From Balaenoptera acutorostrata (taxonomy: Eukaryota; Chordata; Mammalia; Artiodactyla; Balaenopteridae): a DNA stretch of 64,000 nt. Every line of letters starts with the position of its first letter. Positions within the stretch are counted from its first letter, which is position 1. The notes beneath the pieces were generated by a model. The model worked only from the letters and a program-made list of their open reading frames with translations, made no database searches and had not been told where the DNA came from. This document shows, in pieces, positions 11,232 to 22,796 of this stretch. A program made the position numbers and the translations under genes. Location: contig NC_080077.1 of assembly GCF_949987535.1 (NCBI RefSeq), forward strand, positions 38,582,561 to 38,646,560, in the 5' to 3' direction.

Positions 11232-12980
11232 AGCTCATTTCTTCAGCTGAGTGTTACTATTTTCATAGACTTGTTTATGTATTTGGGAAGGTAATCTTTT
11301 TGTTGTGGCAGTTGTTACATTGTTGAAATAACTTCTTCTAGATTTGACATGCCTTTTTTATCTTTATGTCATTTGACTAATAGAGCTATATGTTATATTA
11401 CCTTTGTTTAGAATTTATATGGTGTGTTTTCTTCTGTCCTTTGACTTTCAATCTCTGTCTCCTTATATTTTAGGTTGAGACAGACTATAACTGAATTGTT
11501 AAAAATGCAATCCAACAATCCTTTTGTATTAACTAGAGGTTTTAGTCAATTTATGTATATTATTATGTCTAAAAACTTGTTATTACTACTATTTCTACAA
11601 ACTTGTTTTAGGTTTTCTATTTCTATCCTTTTTGTTTATTGCCCTATTTTGAAACAATAGAATTTCACTCATTCCATTTTTTATTCTATTTGTTTAGAAA
11701 GTTTATCCCTGTGTTTATTCTCTTAAAAATTACCTTTGCTGTTTTAGAATGCATACTTTTTTGCCATCATTTAAAATTAATTAATATCTTTACCTTCCTT
11801 CAGATGACACCAAGTCCTTAGATACCAAGACCTATCACCTCTTTCCAACAAATGTGCTATTTTTGTCGTGATCCTACTTTTTTCCCCTTCATGAGTTAGA
11901 GATTAGTACTAGTTTTTATCCATGCAATGTTTGCATAATTTACTCAATATTTACCCATATCTTTACTCACACTACCTCCTTAAATCTCAGACCATATAAC
12001 TGTGATTCTAATCCTTCTATCTCAAGTACCTCCTTCAGACTTTCCTCTAGTGAGTATAAATTCTCTCACTTGGTTGTTTAAAAGATCTTCATTTTGACCT
12101 AATGCTAGCAAGACAGTTTTCCTGGATATGGAATTCTAGGTTCATAATGATTTTCTCTCAGTAGACTGAAGGCACTATTTCACCATCTTCTTGTTTACAT
12201 TATTGTTGTTGAAAAGTCTAACATCAATTAAGTTACTGATGTTTGTACACCATATAAATTTTTTCTGGAGGTTTGTAAGATCTTCTCTTTGTATTTAGAT
12301 TCTACAGTTTTACTATGATACATCTAGTTGAAAATATCTATTGATTATCCTTGGAATTCTTTGGGATTAGTGGATTTTAGGATTGGAGTCTTTCAAAAAT
12401 TCTGTTAGAAGTTTATTCATTTTTCTCCTCTCTATTAGTGCCTTTGAAACTCTGAATAGTCATAGATGAGAACCTTTCACTTGATTCTGCCTATCCTTTA
12501 ATCTTCCTTTCCTGTTTTTCATCTGTATCTCTAGACTTCATTCTGCATTATTACTCTGAATCAATATTCCTGGAAACCATTTTATACCTTCATCTTTGTC
12601 TAACCTGCTATAATTCATTATTACATTTTTAACCTCAGTTGTCATATTTTTATTTTACTCCATTTGATAATCTTTTCATCTGCTTGGTTGTACTTTATAG
12701 CCTCCTGTCCCTTGTTAAAAAACAAATATATATATTTCATATTTTGTTATTTCCAATATCCGAAGTCTCTACTGATCTGCTTCTCCTGCTTCTGTACATT
12801 CTCAGTTATGTTGTTTTGTTTACTTTATGTTTTCTGTGAGCTGCTTATTCCTCTAACAGGACCTATGGAAATTCTTTGAAACTTAGGTAAAGCTGAATCT
12901 CTACAAAAGGAGCTGTATGTTTTATTCTTGTTGACTGGGTCTTGTTGACCAAAGATAATTTTAAATTAAATTATTCCCTG
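11232..12980 (-). repeat. Ancient L1/HAL1-like element, second half
   Basis: The older minus-strand element continues after the nested L1. Between about 12100 and 12880 it shows landmarks known from antisense L1M/HAL1 bodies: 'cctggatatggaattctagg', 'gattttctctcagtagactg', 'aagatcttctctttgtattt', 'agttttactatgatacatc' and 'ttccaatatccgaagtctct'. The 5' end of the element is not clear; similarity fades near 12980. Short open frames here (11475-11821, 12639-12879) are T-rich shadows. Confidence 0.6.
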
Positions 12981-14720
12981 AGATTCACCCCCCTCTTCAA
13001 ATAGGTAACATTATTTGTATTAAAAAGTGACATAAAGCTTTGCGTGATCATAATTCTCAGGCATACAAAGTTTGTGGTTTTGATTTTCAAAGTGCATCTG
13101 TTTCCCTTTTCCTGCATCAAGGCTGAGACAGGGAAGTCTCTTTGCTATCTCCTACTACGTAATGGGTCTTAGTTCTCCTTCATCGTTATATAAGAAGGCA
13201 GTCTTTTGGGTTTCCAGCTTTTTGTTGAGATATTATATTAGACCCCCTATGTCTGTCTAGCTCTAGGTCTTAACTCCTATCCGCCTCAGGCAGCCTTTAA
13301 AGGAGATACTCCAGATCATGAGAATGCAGTATAAACCCTCATGATGAAAGCAATCTTGGTGCTTATGCAACTCCCGTAGTTCTAAGTTCCATCTTACTTC
13401 AATAATCTTTGATTCTTTTGTGTATTTGTGTGTGTTGTCCCAGCAGAGCATTTGAATAAGTTTTTAGAACTATTTTTATCCAGCATCTTATTGTTTCAAT
13501 AAGAAGAGTCACTCAGGATATCTAATGGATCATACTAGTGGAAAATGGAAGCCTCATCCTACCTCCTTAGTGAGAGAACCTAGACTATGGATAGAAATGC
13601 ATAAAACATTTGTTTTAATGATCCATTGCAATGGCAGTCCTATAACTAACCCCCCACACCTGTCCTTAAAAAGAGTCTTGTGCCACCAGCAGCCTCTACT
13701 ATCCTGAGTATCAAGAACATCCTTTGATTCTTTGTAATGACCTCTGTATTACAAAATCCATTTACTTTGAAAGAGGAAAGAGCAGGTACTTTGATGTCAA
13801 GCAAACCTCATATCCTGGTACTATCACTTCATGTTTTAAACACTTTTCTCAGATTAGACTAATCCATTTATAGAGGTGTCACAGCTACACAGTAGATGCT
13901 CAAATACAGTAGTAATTGAATATCAGTGGGCTCTGCCTTTACCTTATATACTTCACAATATCCTGCCTCAAGAAGTAGAACACCATCCTTTCACTACTTG
14001 CTGAAATTTAGAACCTGAGTTTGTACTCATCTTCTCATCAGAGCATTTAGTCTATTTGCTTGTTATTCACACTTTATTTTCTAGAAGTTGCACATAGAAT
14101 ATGATGCTTTGCAAGAAGAGTTATGCTCTGAGGTTATAAAATGTTTCACATAGGAAGAGGTTTCCCGTAATTTTTCCCTTTCCTTGTGCAATGTTAGCAC
14201 ACTGATCTTAGATCACAAGCCCGTATGACAAGAAACATGCTCTGAAGAGCCAAACAGTGCATTGTAAGTTAGGATTTAGGGTGTGCTTATTAACAATTCA
14301 GTGGCATTACACTAGGATATCTAAAATATAGTTTCACCCCTCAATCTACTATGGGCAAATTACATTTACATGTATAAAATTATAGCTAAACATAAAGTAG
14401 TTTATATTTAATTAATGATAAATGTACAACAGGGACTAAGGAATTTGTGATGGTGTTTGAGGCATAAAGCAATGCCTTAAAATTTTTTTTAAAAAATCCT
14501 CAGTGCTTATAAGTAATAAGCATAATTATTTAACTCACTTTTGAACTATAACTATATAAGCAAAGTACTTATGAGATAAAAGGAGAAAAAACATGATTCA
14601 TTTTAAAAAACACAGATGTACTAATTAACTACTTATCAGTAGGCATTCATGTACAAGAACTGCTCTGAGTGAGCTCTACCCAGGTACCAAGACATTCCCA
14701 CTAAGTGGAAGGCAATTCAA
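12981..14720. other. Unassigned DNA
   Basis: No feature is recognised with confidence. The first 500 bp may still belong to the 5' end of the old L1/HAL1-like element. A short 'cacagctacacagtagatgc' near 13880 is weakly MIR/L2-like but too short to call. No open frame exceeds about 62 codons. Confidence 0.45.
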
Positions 14721-14815
14721 AAAGCATTTTTCTCATCACCCCATTTTAAAGATGAAGAAACTGAGGCCAAGAGAAGATTAATGGCAAAACAGAACCTGAA
14801 GCCTAATCTATCATT
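14721..14815 (-). repeat. MIR SINE fragment
   Basis: A short antisense MIR core: 'cattttaaagatgaagaaac' then 'tgaggccaagagaagattaa'. Flanks are too decayed to extend the call. Confidence 0.65.
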
Positions 14816-15825
14816 TGAGCACCAAAATAGTAAGAAAAAAATCTCCTTATTAGAATTTTGTTAACATAACAGTCAATGAACTAAAATGTATTCTGGAGCT
14901 CATTTCTTCTCTTTTTTCCTTCTTACATATGTTCACAGAAAATTCTTCATCACTCTAATGAAGCAAAGGTTACAATTTTAAAGAGCAGTATCATAAAAAG
15001 AGTCAATCTTTGTTAAAATGGTCTGCACATTAATTATTTCAATGATAACACTTTACGCTTCTTGACTTTACCTTAGAAGAGTCTTCCTACTTAATTCAAT
15101 AAAGTTAATAGTATAGTAAATCCTTAAAGATGCTTGCATTATAACAAGGGAAAACTGACGGGATAAAATTCAGTCTACTAAATACATACAAAACATAGCT
15201 ATGTGAGTTTCCCATTAATATATAATTTAACCCACGAAGGGAAAAGGAACAGCAAGTACATCACACAAGTACACATTTCAGATTCTACCCTTAGGCAGTC
15301 TTGTCAAAAGTAGGAGAAACAGCCCACTCTTGTTGCTTTCACAGAAAGAGCAGCCATCATCCACTCACCTCCTGCACGTCTTCAGGAGAATCCTCCTTTT
15401 ACATGAGTACAACCACAAGTGTTTTCACATCATGATCTAGCAATACCATACATATCTGAGCATTTGCTCACTCAAATTATTTTAGAGTAATAGAACTAGA
15501 TGAAACTCTCTAGTTTATGAGGTTGAATAGAAGTTGTAGGAAATAAAATAATTCAAATCACTTTTTCAATTCATTATCATTTCTTGTTATTAGTTAATAT
15601 CTTTCGGGTTGTTTTCAGAGAAAAACCAATTTTTTAATATCTAAGCACAATCATACACACACAAACAAAATTCTGAACTTCCATATTCCTCAAAAGAAAA
15701 AGAAATCATGGGAGGTAGCAAGAAACACCAAACATTTTAGGGGATGAACAAATATTCCTCTCAAGTACATTTGGGCTCTTCACTATGTCACTGATAACTG
15801 CTCATGCTGATGCATCTTTCTGGGT
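14816..15825. other. Unassigned AT-rich DNA
   Basis: No gene, RNA or repeat family recognised. Composition is AT-rich with no long simple repeat. Confidence 0.5.
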
Positions 15826-16335
15826 TTAGGGTAGCTAGAATAATGGCTCCCCAAAATGTCCATGCCCCAATCCTTGGAATCTGTGAATATACTGCCTTAT
15901 ATCACAAAAGTAAATTTGCAGATATAATTAACATTAAGGACCTCAAGATGGGGAGATTATTCTGGATTCTGGTGGGTTCAATGTAATTACATGAGTCTTT
16001 AAAAGTGGAAAACCTTTCCCAGTTGAGGTCAGAGAGAGGTGACAGCATGAGAAGATGGCAGAGAAAGACAGCAGCACGACGACCCACTCTTGTTGATTCT
16101 GAAATGTAAGGCTATGTGCAAAGACCTCAGAGAGGCCTTTAGAAGCTGAAAAAGGCAAAGAAATGGACTGTTTCACTAATCCCCCAGAAAGGAAGATGGT
16201 CCTGCCAACACCTTGACTTTAGACCACTGAAACCCCGCTGAACTTCTGACCTACAGTACTATAACAAATCTGTGTGGTTTTAAGTCACTAAGTTTTTGAT
16301 AATTTGTTACAGCAGCAATCGAAAAATAAATTCAG
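15826..16335 (+). repeat. MLT1-type solo LTR (ERVL-MaLR)
   Basis: A nearly full LTR of the mammalian apparent LTR retrotransposon group, sense orientation. Landmarks in order are 'aatggctccccaaaatgtcc', 'ggaatctgtgaatatactgc', 'aatttgcagatataattaac', 'caagatggggagattattct', 'agaagctgaaaaaggcaaag' and 'taagtcactaagtttttgat', with the end at 'gttacagcagcaatcg'. I see no internal retroviral sequence next to it, so it is a solo LTR. The exact MLT1 subfamily needs a library comparison. Confidence 0.85.
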
Positions 16336-16339
16336 CACC

Positions 16340-16580
16340 TGATTCCCCAGAACAACCTTGTGAGGAGGGAGAAAATAGTTGGTATCTCTTTTACAATCGA
16401 GAGAACTAGTGCTCAGATCCTTGAGAGAATTTCCCAAAGGAAAATTCCCTCTGCTAAACAGAGGGAATTTACCGTTCTCTCTGCTAAACGGTAGTGGTAT
16501 TAACGGTTTAGCAGTGGTGTTAAGGATGCAAAGACCTGCCTCCTAAATCCAGATCCACCGCACTGCCCCTCAAATGCATC
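16340..16580 (-). repeat. MIR SINE with internal rearrangement
   Basis: Antisense MIR landmarks flank a foreign-looking centre: 'gaacaaccttgtgaggaggg' and 'gtgctcagatccttgagag' on the left; 'gacctgcctcctaaatccag' and 'atccaccgcactgcc' on the right. The centre (16442-16514) consists of interleaved inverted repeats not found in MIR, described separately. Confidence 0.7.
16442..16514. repeat. Cluster of perfect short inverted repeats
   Basis: Three overlapping foldbacks sit in 73 bp. aaattccctctg (16442-16453) and cagagggaattt (16459-16470) form a perfect 12-bp stem with a 5-nt loop. accgtt (16471-16476) pairs with aacggt (16487-16492). ctgctaaac (16481-16489) pairs with gtttagcag (16506-16514). 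The 11-mer ctctgctaaac is also directly repeated at 16449 and 16479. It interrupts an old MIR, so it arose after that insertion. Confidence 0.9.
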
Positions 16581-17269
16581 CCTTTATGGAAGAAGTGTTG
16601 AGGCCATGAAGACTAATTTAAACTACTCCCAAGACACCAGGTCACAAAGACAACGAGGCTGTGAAACACAGATATGGGACGAGTGAATTATGGGTGGTAG
16701 AGGCAGTCAGGGCACAGTCTCAGAGGTGTGGAAAATCATCCTGTTTTGGAGGAAAACCTGGAGGAGATCCAGTGTCACTGGTCCTTGAGAAATGGGGGCG
16801 GGGATGGAGTGGGTGATGTTGATGCAAGTCAGGTTGAACGACACTGAATGCCATGACGAACATACATGCTATATTCAACAGACAACGGAGAGGCATCAGT
16901 GGCTTTTGAACAAGAATGTGCCTCCTTAAACATGTGCGTTAAAATGACTGACCTAGTGGCACTGTGGAGCAAGAAATGCAGTAGGAACTGACTAAAACTA
17001 AGAAACCCCCAAACAATTGGAACACTATTTTATTAGCTCCAATGCACTGTAATGAAAACTGAGACTATGACTAAAAAGTAGAGGAAATGGCAGTTTTGAG
17101 ATCCAAAAAAAAAAAAAAAAGAATAAAAAACAAAAAATTGGTTTGAAGAGGAATGCTGAATGCAGGGTGCAGGGGAGAAATGGCATTTCATAATATGAGA
17201 CTTCTACCAACTATCATCGTGTGAGTATTAGTCAGGTACTCTTTTAAGCAGCTTTTATAAATTCTATCA
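16581..17269. other. Unassigned DNA with an A-run
   Basis: No family recognised. A run of 16 A at 17105-17120 followed by another A-rich patch is the only simple-sequence feature. Somewhat less AT-rich than the surroundings between 16600 and 16860. Confidence 0.5.
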
Positions 17270-17515
17270 GTAATTAACCTTCCATTAAGCACTATGCTTT
17301 GGGCTCTGCATTAAGTAAATTATCACCTTGTATTTGCCTCACAACAAATTTATGAGAGAGGTACTCTTAATATGCCCCTTTCACACATCTTGATACTGAG
17401 GAGTAGATAGGATACAAAGCACGCTCATGATCACAAAACCAGTAAATAACAAAGACTGGACTCAAACTCAGAGTTGAAAGTCCCAACCATAAAACTGTAG
17501 ACATAGTCTTCCATC
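17270..17515 (-). repeat. MIR SINE
   Basis: An antisense MIR, long but diverged: 'tgcctcacaacaaatttatg', 'gagaggtactcttaatatgc', 'atcttgatactgaggagtag', 'tgatcacaaaaccagtaaat' and 'gactggactcaaactcagag' are in MIR order. Confidence 0.8.
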
Positions 17516-18250
17516 CTGACACAGTGTCATATTACACTTTGGTAAAGCCCCGGTTTCAGAGGAAGTTAATTTTATTTTTCTGAATATCTGTTACTGAAGC
17601 ATCAAAAATATTTTTTACTCTGGTTAATTTGCCAACTGGGGGAAAACAGCAGTTCAAGCTGGAGAATAATACAGATTCCTTCATTTTTAACAAATTAAAA
17701 TAGCCTAGGAGCTCGTAATAGCTAAACCGCAAGATCGGAAGCTAATGAAACCATAAATACATATATACCACTCCTGTGGATTCTAAATTCTGTGCTAAAT
17801 TAAGTCAAAACGCTAAAATTGTGGAATTGGCCTAAACTGCCAAGTTTTATTTCTCCCAGAGTAAGACTCTTTAAATACTCACCAAGCTGCTTAGTATCTT
17901 TTGAATGAAAGAACTTTTACTATACACTGAAGTGATAAAATGGGATGTGTAAGAGCTAAAGTAATAAACTACATGGATTAAATGTCTCTTAAAATACTAT
18001 CAGGTTTACAAGCTAAGGGGAACACACTTAAATGAAATAAAGAACATAAGAAAATGTAACTAGGATTGGCCAAAAGCCAATATCTGAGAAATAGCATGAG
18101 ACATGTTTCCACAGTGAAAATGTGCTAGATTATCTCTCATTAATGAACCAAAGAAGTAGACCTTTAATTAAAATACACTTTGAGCATGGAGCAAACATGC
18201 AGCAGGAATGAAGAGAGAATGATTGAGGTGTAGATTTAAAACATACTGAG
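17516..18250. other. Unassigned AT-rich DNA
   Basis: No repeat or gene recognised. Confidence 0.5.
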
Positions 18251-19080
18251 CAGTTCTATTTTTAATTTTTTGAGGAACCTCCGTACTATTTTCCATATTG
18301 ACTGTTATCAATTTACGTCCCCATCAACAGTGTACAAGGGTTCCCATTTCTCCACATGTTTGCCAACACTTGTTATCTTTTGGATTTTTTTTTTTTTTTA
18401 TAAAAGCCTTCAAAACAGGTGTGAGGTGATATTTCACTGTGGTTTTGATTTTCATTCCTTTGATAATTAGTGATAATTAGGGACGTTGAGCACCTTTTCA
18501 TATACCTGTTGGTCATTTACATGTCTTCTTTGGAGAAATGTGTATTCAGTTTTTGCCTGTTTTTAAAATTAAATTATTTTTGTTATTAAGTTGTAGGAGT
18601 TTCTTATATATTTTGGATATTAACCCTTTACCACATACTTGGTTTGAAATTATTTTCTCTCATTCACAAGTTGACTTTTCATTTTGTTGACGGTTTCCTT
18701 TGCTGTGCAGAAGCTTTTAGTTTGATACAGTCCTGCTTTTCTATTTTTGCTTTTGTTACCTGTGCTCTTGGCATCAAATCCAAAAAATTGTTGCTATGAC
18801 TAATGTCAAGGAGCTTTTCCCCTATGTTTTCTTCTAGGAGTTTACAGTTTCAGGTCTCATATTTAAGCCTTTAATCCATTTTGAATTGATTTTTATGTAT
18901 GGTGTAAAATAAATTTTCCAATTTCATTCTTTTGCATGTGGATATACAGTTTTCCCAATACCATTTATTGGCGAGACTATCCTTTCTTCACTGTGTGTTC
19001 TTGGCACCCTTATAGTAGATTAGTCGCCCACTAATGCATGGGTTCATTTCTGGGTTCTGTATTCTCTACCGTTGGTCTAT
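18251..19080 (-). mobile_element. L1 ORF2 segment (inverted 5' part)
   Basis: The reverse complement of L1 ORF2 C-terminal coding sequence. Landmarks are 'gaggaacctccgtactattt', 'ggttttgattttcattcctt', 'tttcctttgctgtgcagaag' and 'aatccattttgaattgattt'. It directly abuts a plus-strand L1 3' end at 19081, and the two pieces come from neighbouring parts of ORF2, so this is one L1 insertion with a 5' inversion. More diverged than the L1 at 8881, so older. Confidence 0.85.
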
Positions 19081-19660
19081 ATGCGATACATCTGGGTATA
19101 TATCCAAAGGAATTGAAATCAGGATCTCAAAGAGACATCCGCACTACCAAGTACGTTGCAGCATTATTTACAATAGTCAAGATATGGAAGCAACCTAAAT
19201 GGAATATTATTCAACCTTAAAAAGGAAGAAAATTCTGACACTTGACATGGATGAGGCTGGAGGACATGATGCTAAGTGAAATAAGCCAGACATAGGAGGA
19301 TAGATACTACATGACACCACTTATATGAGGAATCTAAAGTGGTCAGTCTCATCCAAGCAGAGAGTAGAATAGTGCTCGTTAGGAGCTGGGGCATGGGGGG
19401 GGGGGGGAGGGAGAGGAAAATGGGGAAGTATTAGTCAAAGGTTGTGAAGTTTCAGTTATAAAAGATAAGTCCTAGAGATCGGCTGTACTGCATAAAGCCT
19501 CTGGTTAACAATACTGTATTAAATACTTAGACATTTGCTAAGAGGATAGATCTTATGTTAAGTGATCTTATCATACACACATACAAAAGAATAATAAATA
19601 AAGAGGATGGGAGGGAACTTTTGGAGACATTGGATATGTTTATGGTATACTAAAGCTATT
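19081..19660 (+). mobile_element. L1 3' end (ORF2 tail and 3' UTR)
   Basis: Sense L1: 'catctgggtatatatccaaa', 'gcagcattatttacaatagt', 'gaagcaacctaaatggaat', 'acatggatgaggctggagg', then a 3' UTR with 'gaggaatctaaagtggtcag'. A run of 13 G lies at 19395-19407 in the usual L1 3' UTR G-rich region. The A tail is absent or eroded. Partner of the inverted segment at 18251-19080; about 25 bp of ORF2 appear lost at the junction. Confidence 0.85.
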
Positions 19661-20630
19661 TTCATATTCTCACTACTATAAATAACGGGATACTGCTGAT
19701 TCTCACAAAGACTTGAAATAATATTTTGAGAAATGATAATAATAATACTTTGGAACCAAAATCTGGCATGTGATTGTAAAACTCCCTGTATGTAACTTGG
19801 TTACTCTGTGCACAAAGTCTACAATAGATAAGAAAAGCAATAACAGTCAAGCTAGAATTGCTGAAAGCGTCACCTTATCCAATAATCTAGGATTCTGTTC
19901 TTCTGTAGCAGAGTAATTGCAGGAAAAGCCAATTCAATAAATGCTGAGAGTTTGACTGGAGGATTCATGCAGTTCTTCACGCACAAACAATTATTATAAA
20001 ACAATCAGAACATTTATGGAAGGCCATGGTGCCAATAATCTTGATTTTAAGACCTATGTGGGTGACATTCCCAGTATCCTGGCTGCCAAATTCCTCATAT
20101 TTCTCAATTCCAACATCTTCCTCTCCATTTTCTCCTCTTTACCTTGTGTTTCAGAACAAATCCCACTTGTTTGCAAACCCATTTCTGTCCTTAAAACTCT
20201 TTCATCAAGTCTCTTCTGGGAACTCTGTCCCTTTCTTCACTTTTATCTTCTATTCCTCCTTCTCAGTTATCCTTCTCAAGTTTCCTATACTTGAGAAAAG
20301 CTTTCCATGTTAAAATTAACTATAAATTCCTCCACTGTAAGATACCTTCCTTTGTAAAATCTATTTAATGCTATCTTTTAAAAAACACTACCATAATAAA
20401 AGTGAAAATGCACATGACAGATACAAGGAAATGTAGCACTTAGTAGTGATGGAGCATATCATTGCAGTGGTAGGATTATTAAAGATTTTTCTGTATATTC
20501 GAAGCTTTATTTCAACATATATTTTTTATGTCTCAAAACATTCCTTTGATATGTTACCCAGCATTTTTGTACAATCAAGATTTCAAAAAATAGTCTATAT
20601 TCAGTGGCTTCCACATTCGCTATTTGCCTG
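19661..20630. other. Unassigned DNA, pyrimidine-rich in part
   Basis: Nothing confident. Bases 20030-20320 are pyrimidine-rich and contain two overlapping plus-strand frames of about 90 codons. Their composition resembles the 5' part of L2 ORF2, and an L2 lies just downstream, so this may be an eroded L2 extension. Confidence 0.4.
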
Positions 20631-21320
20631 ACATTCGCCCTTCAACCTATTTTAGTCTTGTTTCCTGTTTTTCCTACTTAATTAAAATAGCTCTCATGAA
20701 GGCACCCAATGACATTAAAAACCATGAGATTATATATATATATATGTTTAAAATTTTTCCTTTATTCTTAATATCTTGGCTTCATTTATTATAATTAAAA
20801 AACTGTCATCTCTTTGAAATCTCTCCTCTCTCAACTGTCTTGTATAGCTCCAGGATTTCCTCTTTTCCTTATTCCTGTTCCTTCCCAATTTCTTCCTTGC
20901 CTAACCATCTATCTCCCCCTTGGATGTCAGAAAATGACAAGGTGCTACTGAACTCCTTTCCCTGTCTCTCTTTTTCTCTACTTTGTCATTTTTTAAACTC
21001 ATATTCCCCAGGTTCAAGTCTCACTTCTTTGCAAATTACTGTTCAATGAGTCTCTGCGAACATGTTGGTTCCCTTGAGCTATATACATTCAATTGTCTGC
21101 TGGACATATCTTACAGGTGCCCTCATGGCACCGAAAAACCCCACTACCTAAGGCAATCGCATCATCTTTCTCCTCAATGCAATCCCTCTTCTTTCTTCTT
21201 ACCCTTATAATAGCATCGTCTTTTAGTCAGTTATCGAGCTCAAAATATCAGGGTTATGTAAGAATCCTTTTCTTGCCCCATACATTCAAGACATTGTTAT
21301 ACTGTCAGTAAAGTCCCATA
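20631..21320 (+). repeat. L2 LINE, internal ORF2 part
   Basis: Sense L2 ORF2 region, strongly diverged. 'ctcatgaaggcacccaatga' corresponds to the 'aaggtcaccaatgac' landmark, and 'caattgtctgctggacatat' followed by 'cttacaggtgccctcatgg' matches the L2 'caactgcctgctggacatct ... cacaggcacctcaaac' stretch. A (TA)7 run has arisen at 20731-20745. Short frames of 60-75 codons are remnants without function. Confidence 0.65.
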
Positions 21321-21679
21321 AGGTTTAATGTATTTTAGCCACACTTTCCTAGTATTTTTATTTCCTTTCTTCACTCACTAATTTTTCTGCAGATGCTATA
21401 TTCCACCGAAAAGCTGTCTATATACACACACATACAGACACACAATCACACATCCAGCTTTCTTAGGTTTAGTTCTTTCAGTTATGTTTTCTCTCACTAG
21501 CACTTTATGAATTTTGTGTCCTACTGTTCCCTTCTACAACAAAATAAAACAAAAAATAAATGTTTTCTACACCTCTGCCTCCACTTGCTAACTAGTCACT
21601 TATTCCTTAACTAATTGTAATTTGTTTTGTTTCAGGATTGCAAATGAAAAATGTCCTTCCTCTAGTAATTACTGACTTC
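21321..21679. other. Unassigned AT-rich spacer
   Basis: Between two L2 pieces; contains a short degenerate CA-rich patch at 21423-21450. No family recognised. Confidence 0.4.
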
Positions 21680-22757
21680 CAGCACAGCAAGACTGAATTT
21701 TCCTAAGTCTCACCTTCCTTAATTGTTCTGCAGTATTTCACATTGCCAGTTATACCCAGTTTCCTAAATTCCATGACTGACCTCTACCATATGCATTTCT
21801 CAGCTGGTCCTACTAGGTTAATATATCTCTCTACATAGATTACTCACTCTCTCCTGACTCATAATGTAGAAGTTGTCAAAATCCTTTGTTTGAATAGTTT
21901 TTCTATAGTATCTCTCAGATATCATCTGTTTCTAAGTTTTAAACTAGAATACTTATGTGTATCATCCAAAAATCTTTTTCATTTTTGACTGTCAGAGGTG
22001 TGATCACAAGTACCTAACAGACACCTCTGTCTTAAACTCAACACATGCAAAACCAATTTTATGTTCTAGGCTAAACCCAGTAGCCAACTGACTGTTGGTT
22101 ACTAGCCTATGTCTATTATTCCACTGCCAATTCCAACACCTCTATTTTTCCAGTAGAAACTGTTGTCAAAAATACTCCGTTTTCCTTGGTCCCATGCACC
22201 CCACTTCTTGCTAAGCCCTAAGCATTCAAAATGTCCAATGTTTATTTCATAAATCCCTCTTCTCCATTGCATCTTCAGTGCTACAACATATTTTTCCTCA
22301 TACCAGGATAATCTTCTAAAAGCACTCTTCTCTTACTATATTATTTATCTTTTCAAAAACCTTTCGTGTCTTCCTATTGCTGGCCAAATCAAGGACAGAT
22401 TTTTTCACTTCTCACCCTAGGATTCAGGATCTCTGAAAACCTTTGTGTGGACCTCTGTTCAGCATCCTCTGGGTCACCTCTTAAAGTAACCCCATCCAGC
22501 CCTGACTTTTAGAATCAGACTTGCCTTTGACAAAATCAAGATATCTGTAAGTTTGGTAACTGCCTTAGGTGATCATTCTGAGTATCCAGGTTTGGGAACC
22601 AATGGGACACAGTTTAACCCCAATTTATCTTCCCTGCTTTATGTGCATTATTTCCTTATTCACGCCTCCATTCTCGAAACTCTGCAAGCTCCTCAAAGAC
22701 AGAGACATATTTAACTTTGTACATTATATGGCACATAGCGCAGTGCCATATATATAT
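21680..22757 (+). repeat. L2 LINE, ORF2 to 3' end
   Basis: A second sense L2. 'gtctcaccttccttaattgt', 'ctgcagtatttcacattgcc', 'cagacacctctgtcttaaac' followed by 'tcaacacatgcaaaacc', 'aggataatcttctaaaagc', and the tail 'ctgcaagctcctcaaagac' with 'tatggcacatagcgcagtgc' are in L2 order. It overlaps in L2 coordinates with the piece at 20631-21320, so the two are separate insertions or a duplicated element, not one interrupted copy. Confidence 0.75.
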
Positions 22758-22758
22758 A

Positions 22759-22759
22759 C

Positions 22760-22796
<37 letters not shown>

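Larger units (their letters stand above)
10800..11294 (+). pseudogene. L1 ORF2p reverse transcriptase fragment
   Basis: A 164-codon frame whose L1 part (to about 11217) carries reverse transcriptase palm motifs: [12 protein letters not shown], then LFADDMILY with the catalytic FADD box encoded at 11034-11045, then [18 protein letters not shown]. The last 25 or so codons are read through the target duplication into the older flanking repeat. No functional enzyme is possible because endonuclease, fingers N-terminus and C-terminal parts are missing or inverted. Confidence 0.9.
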
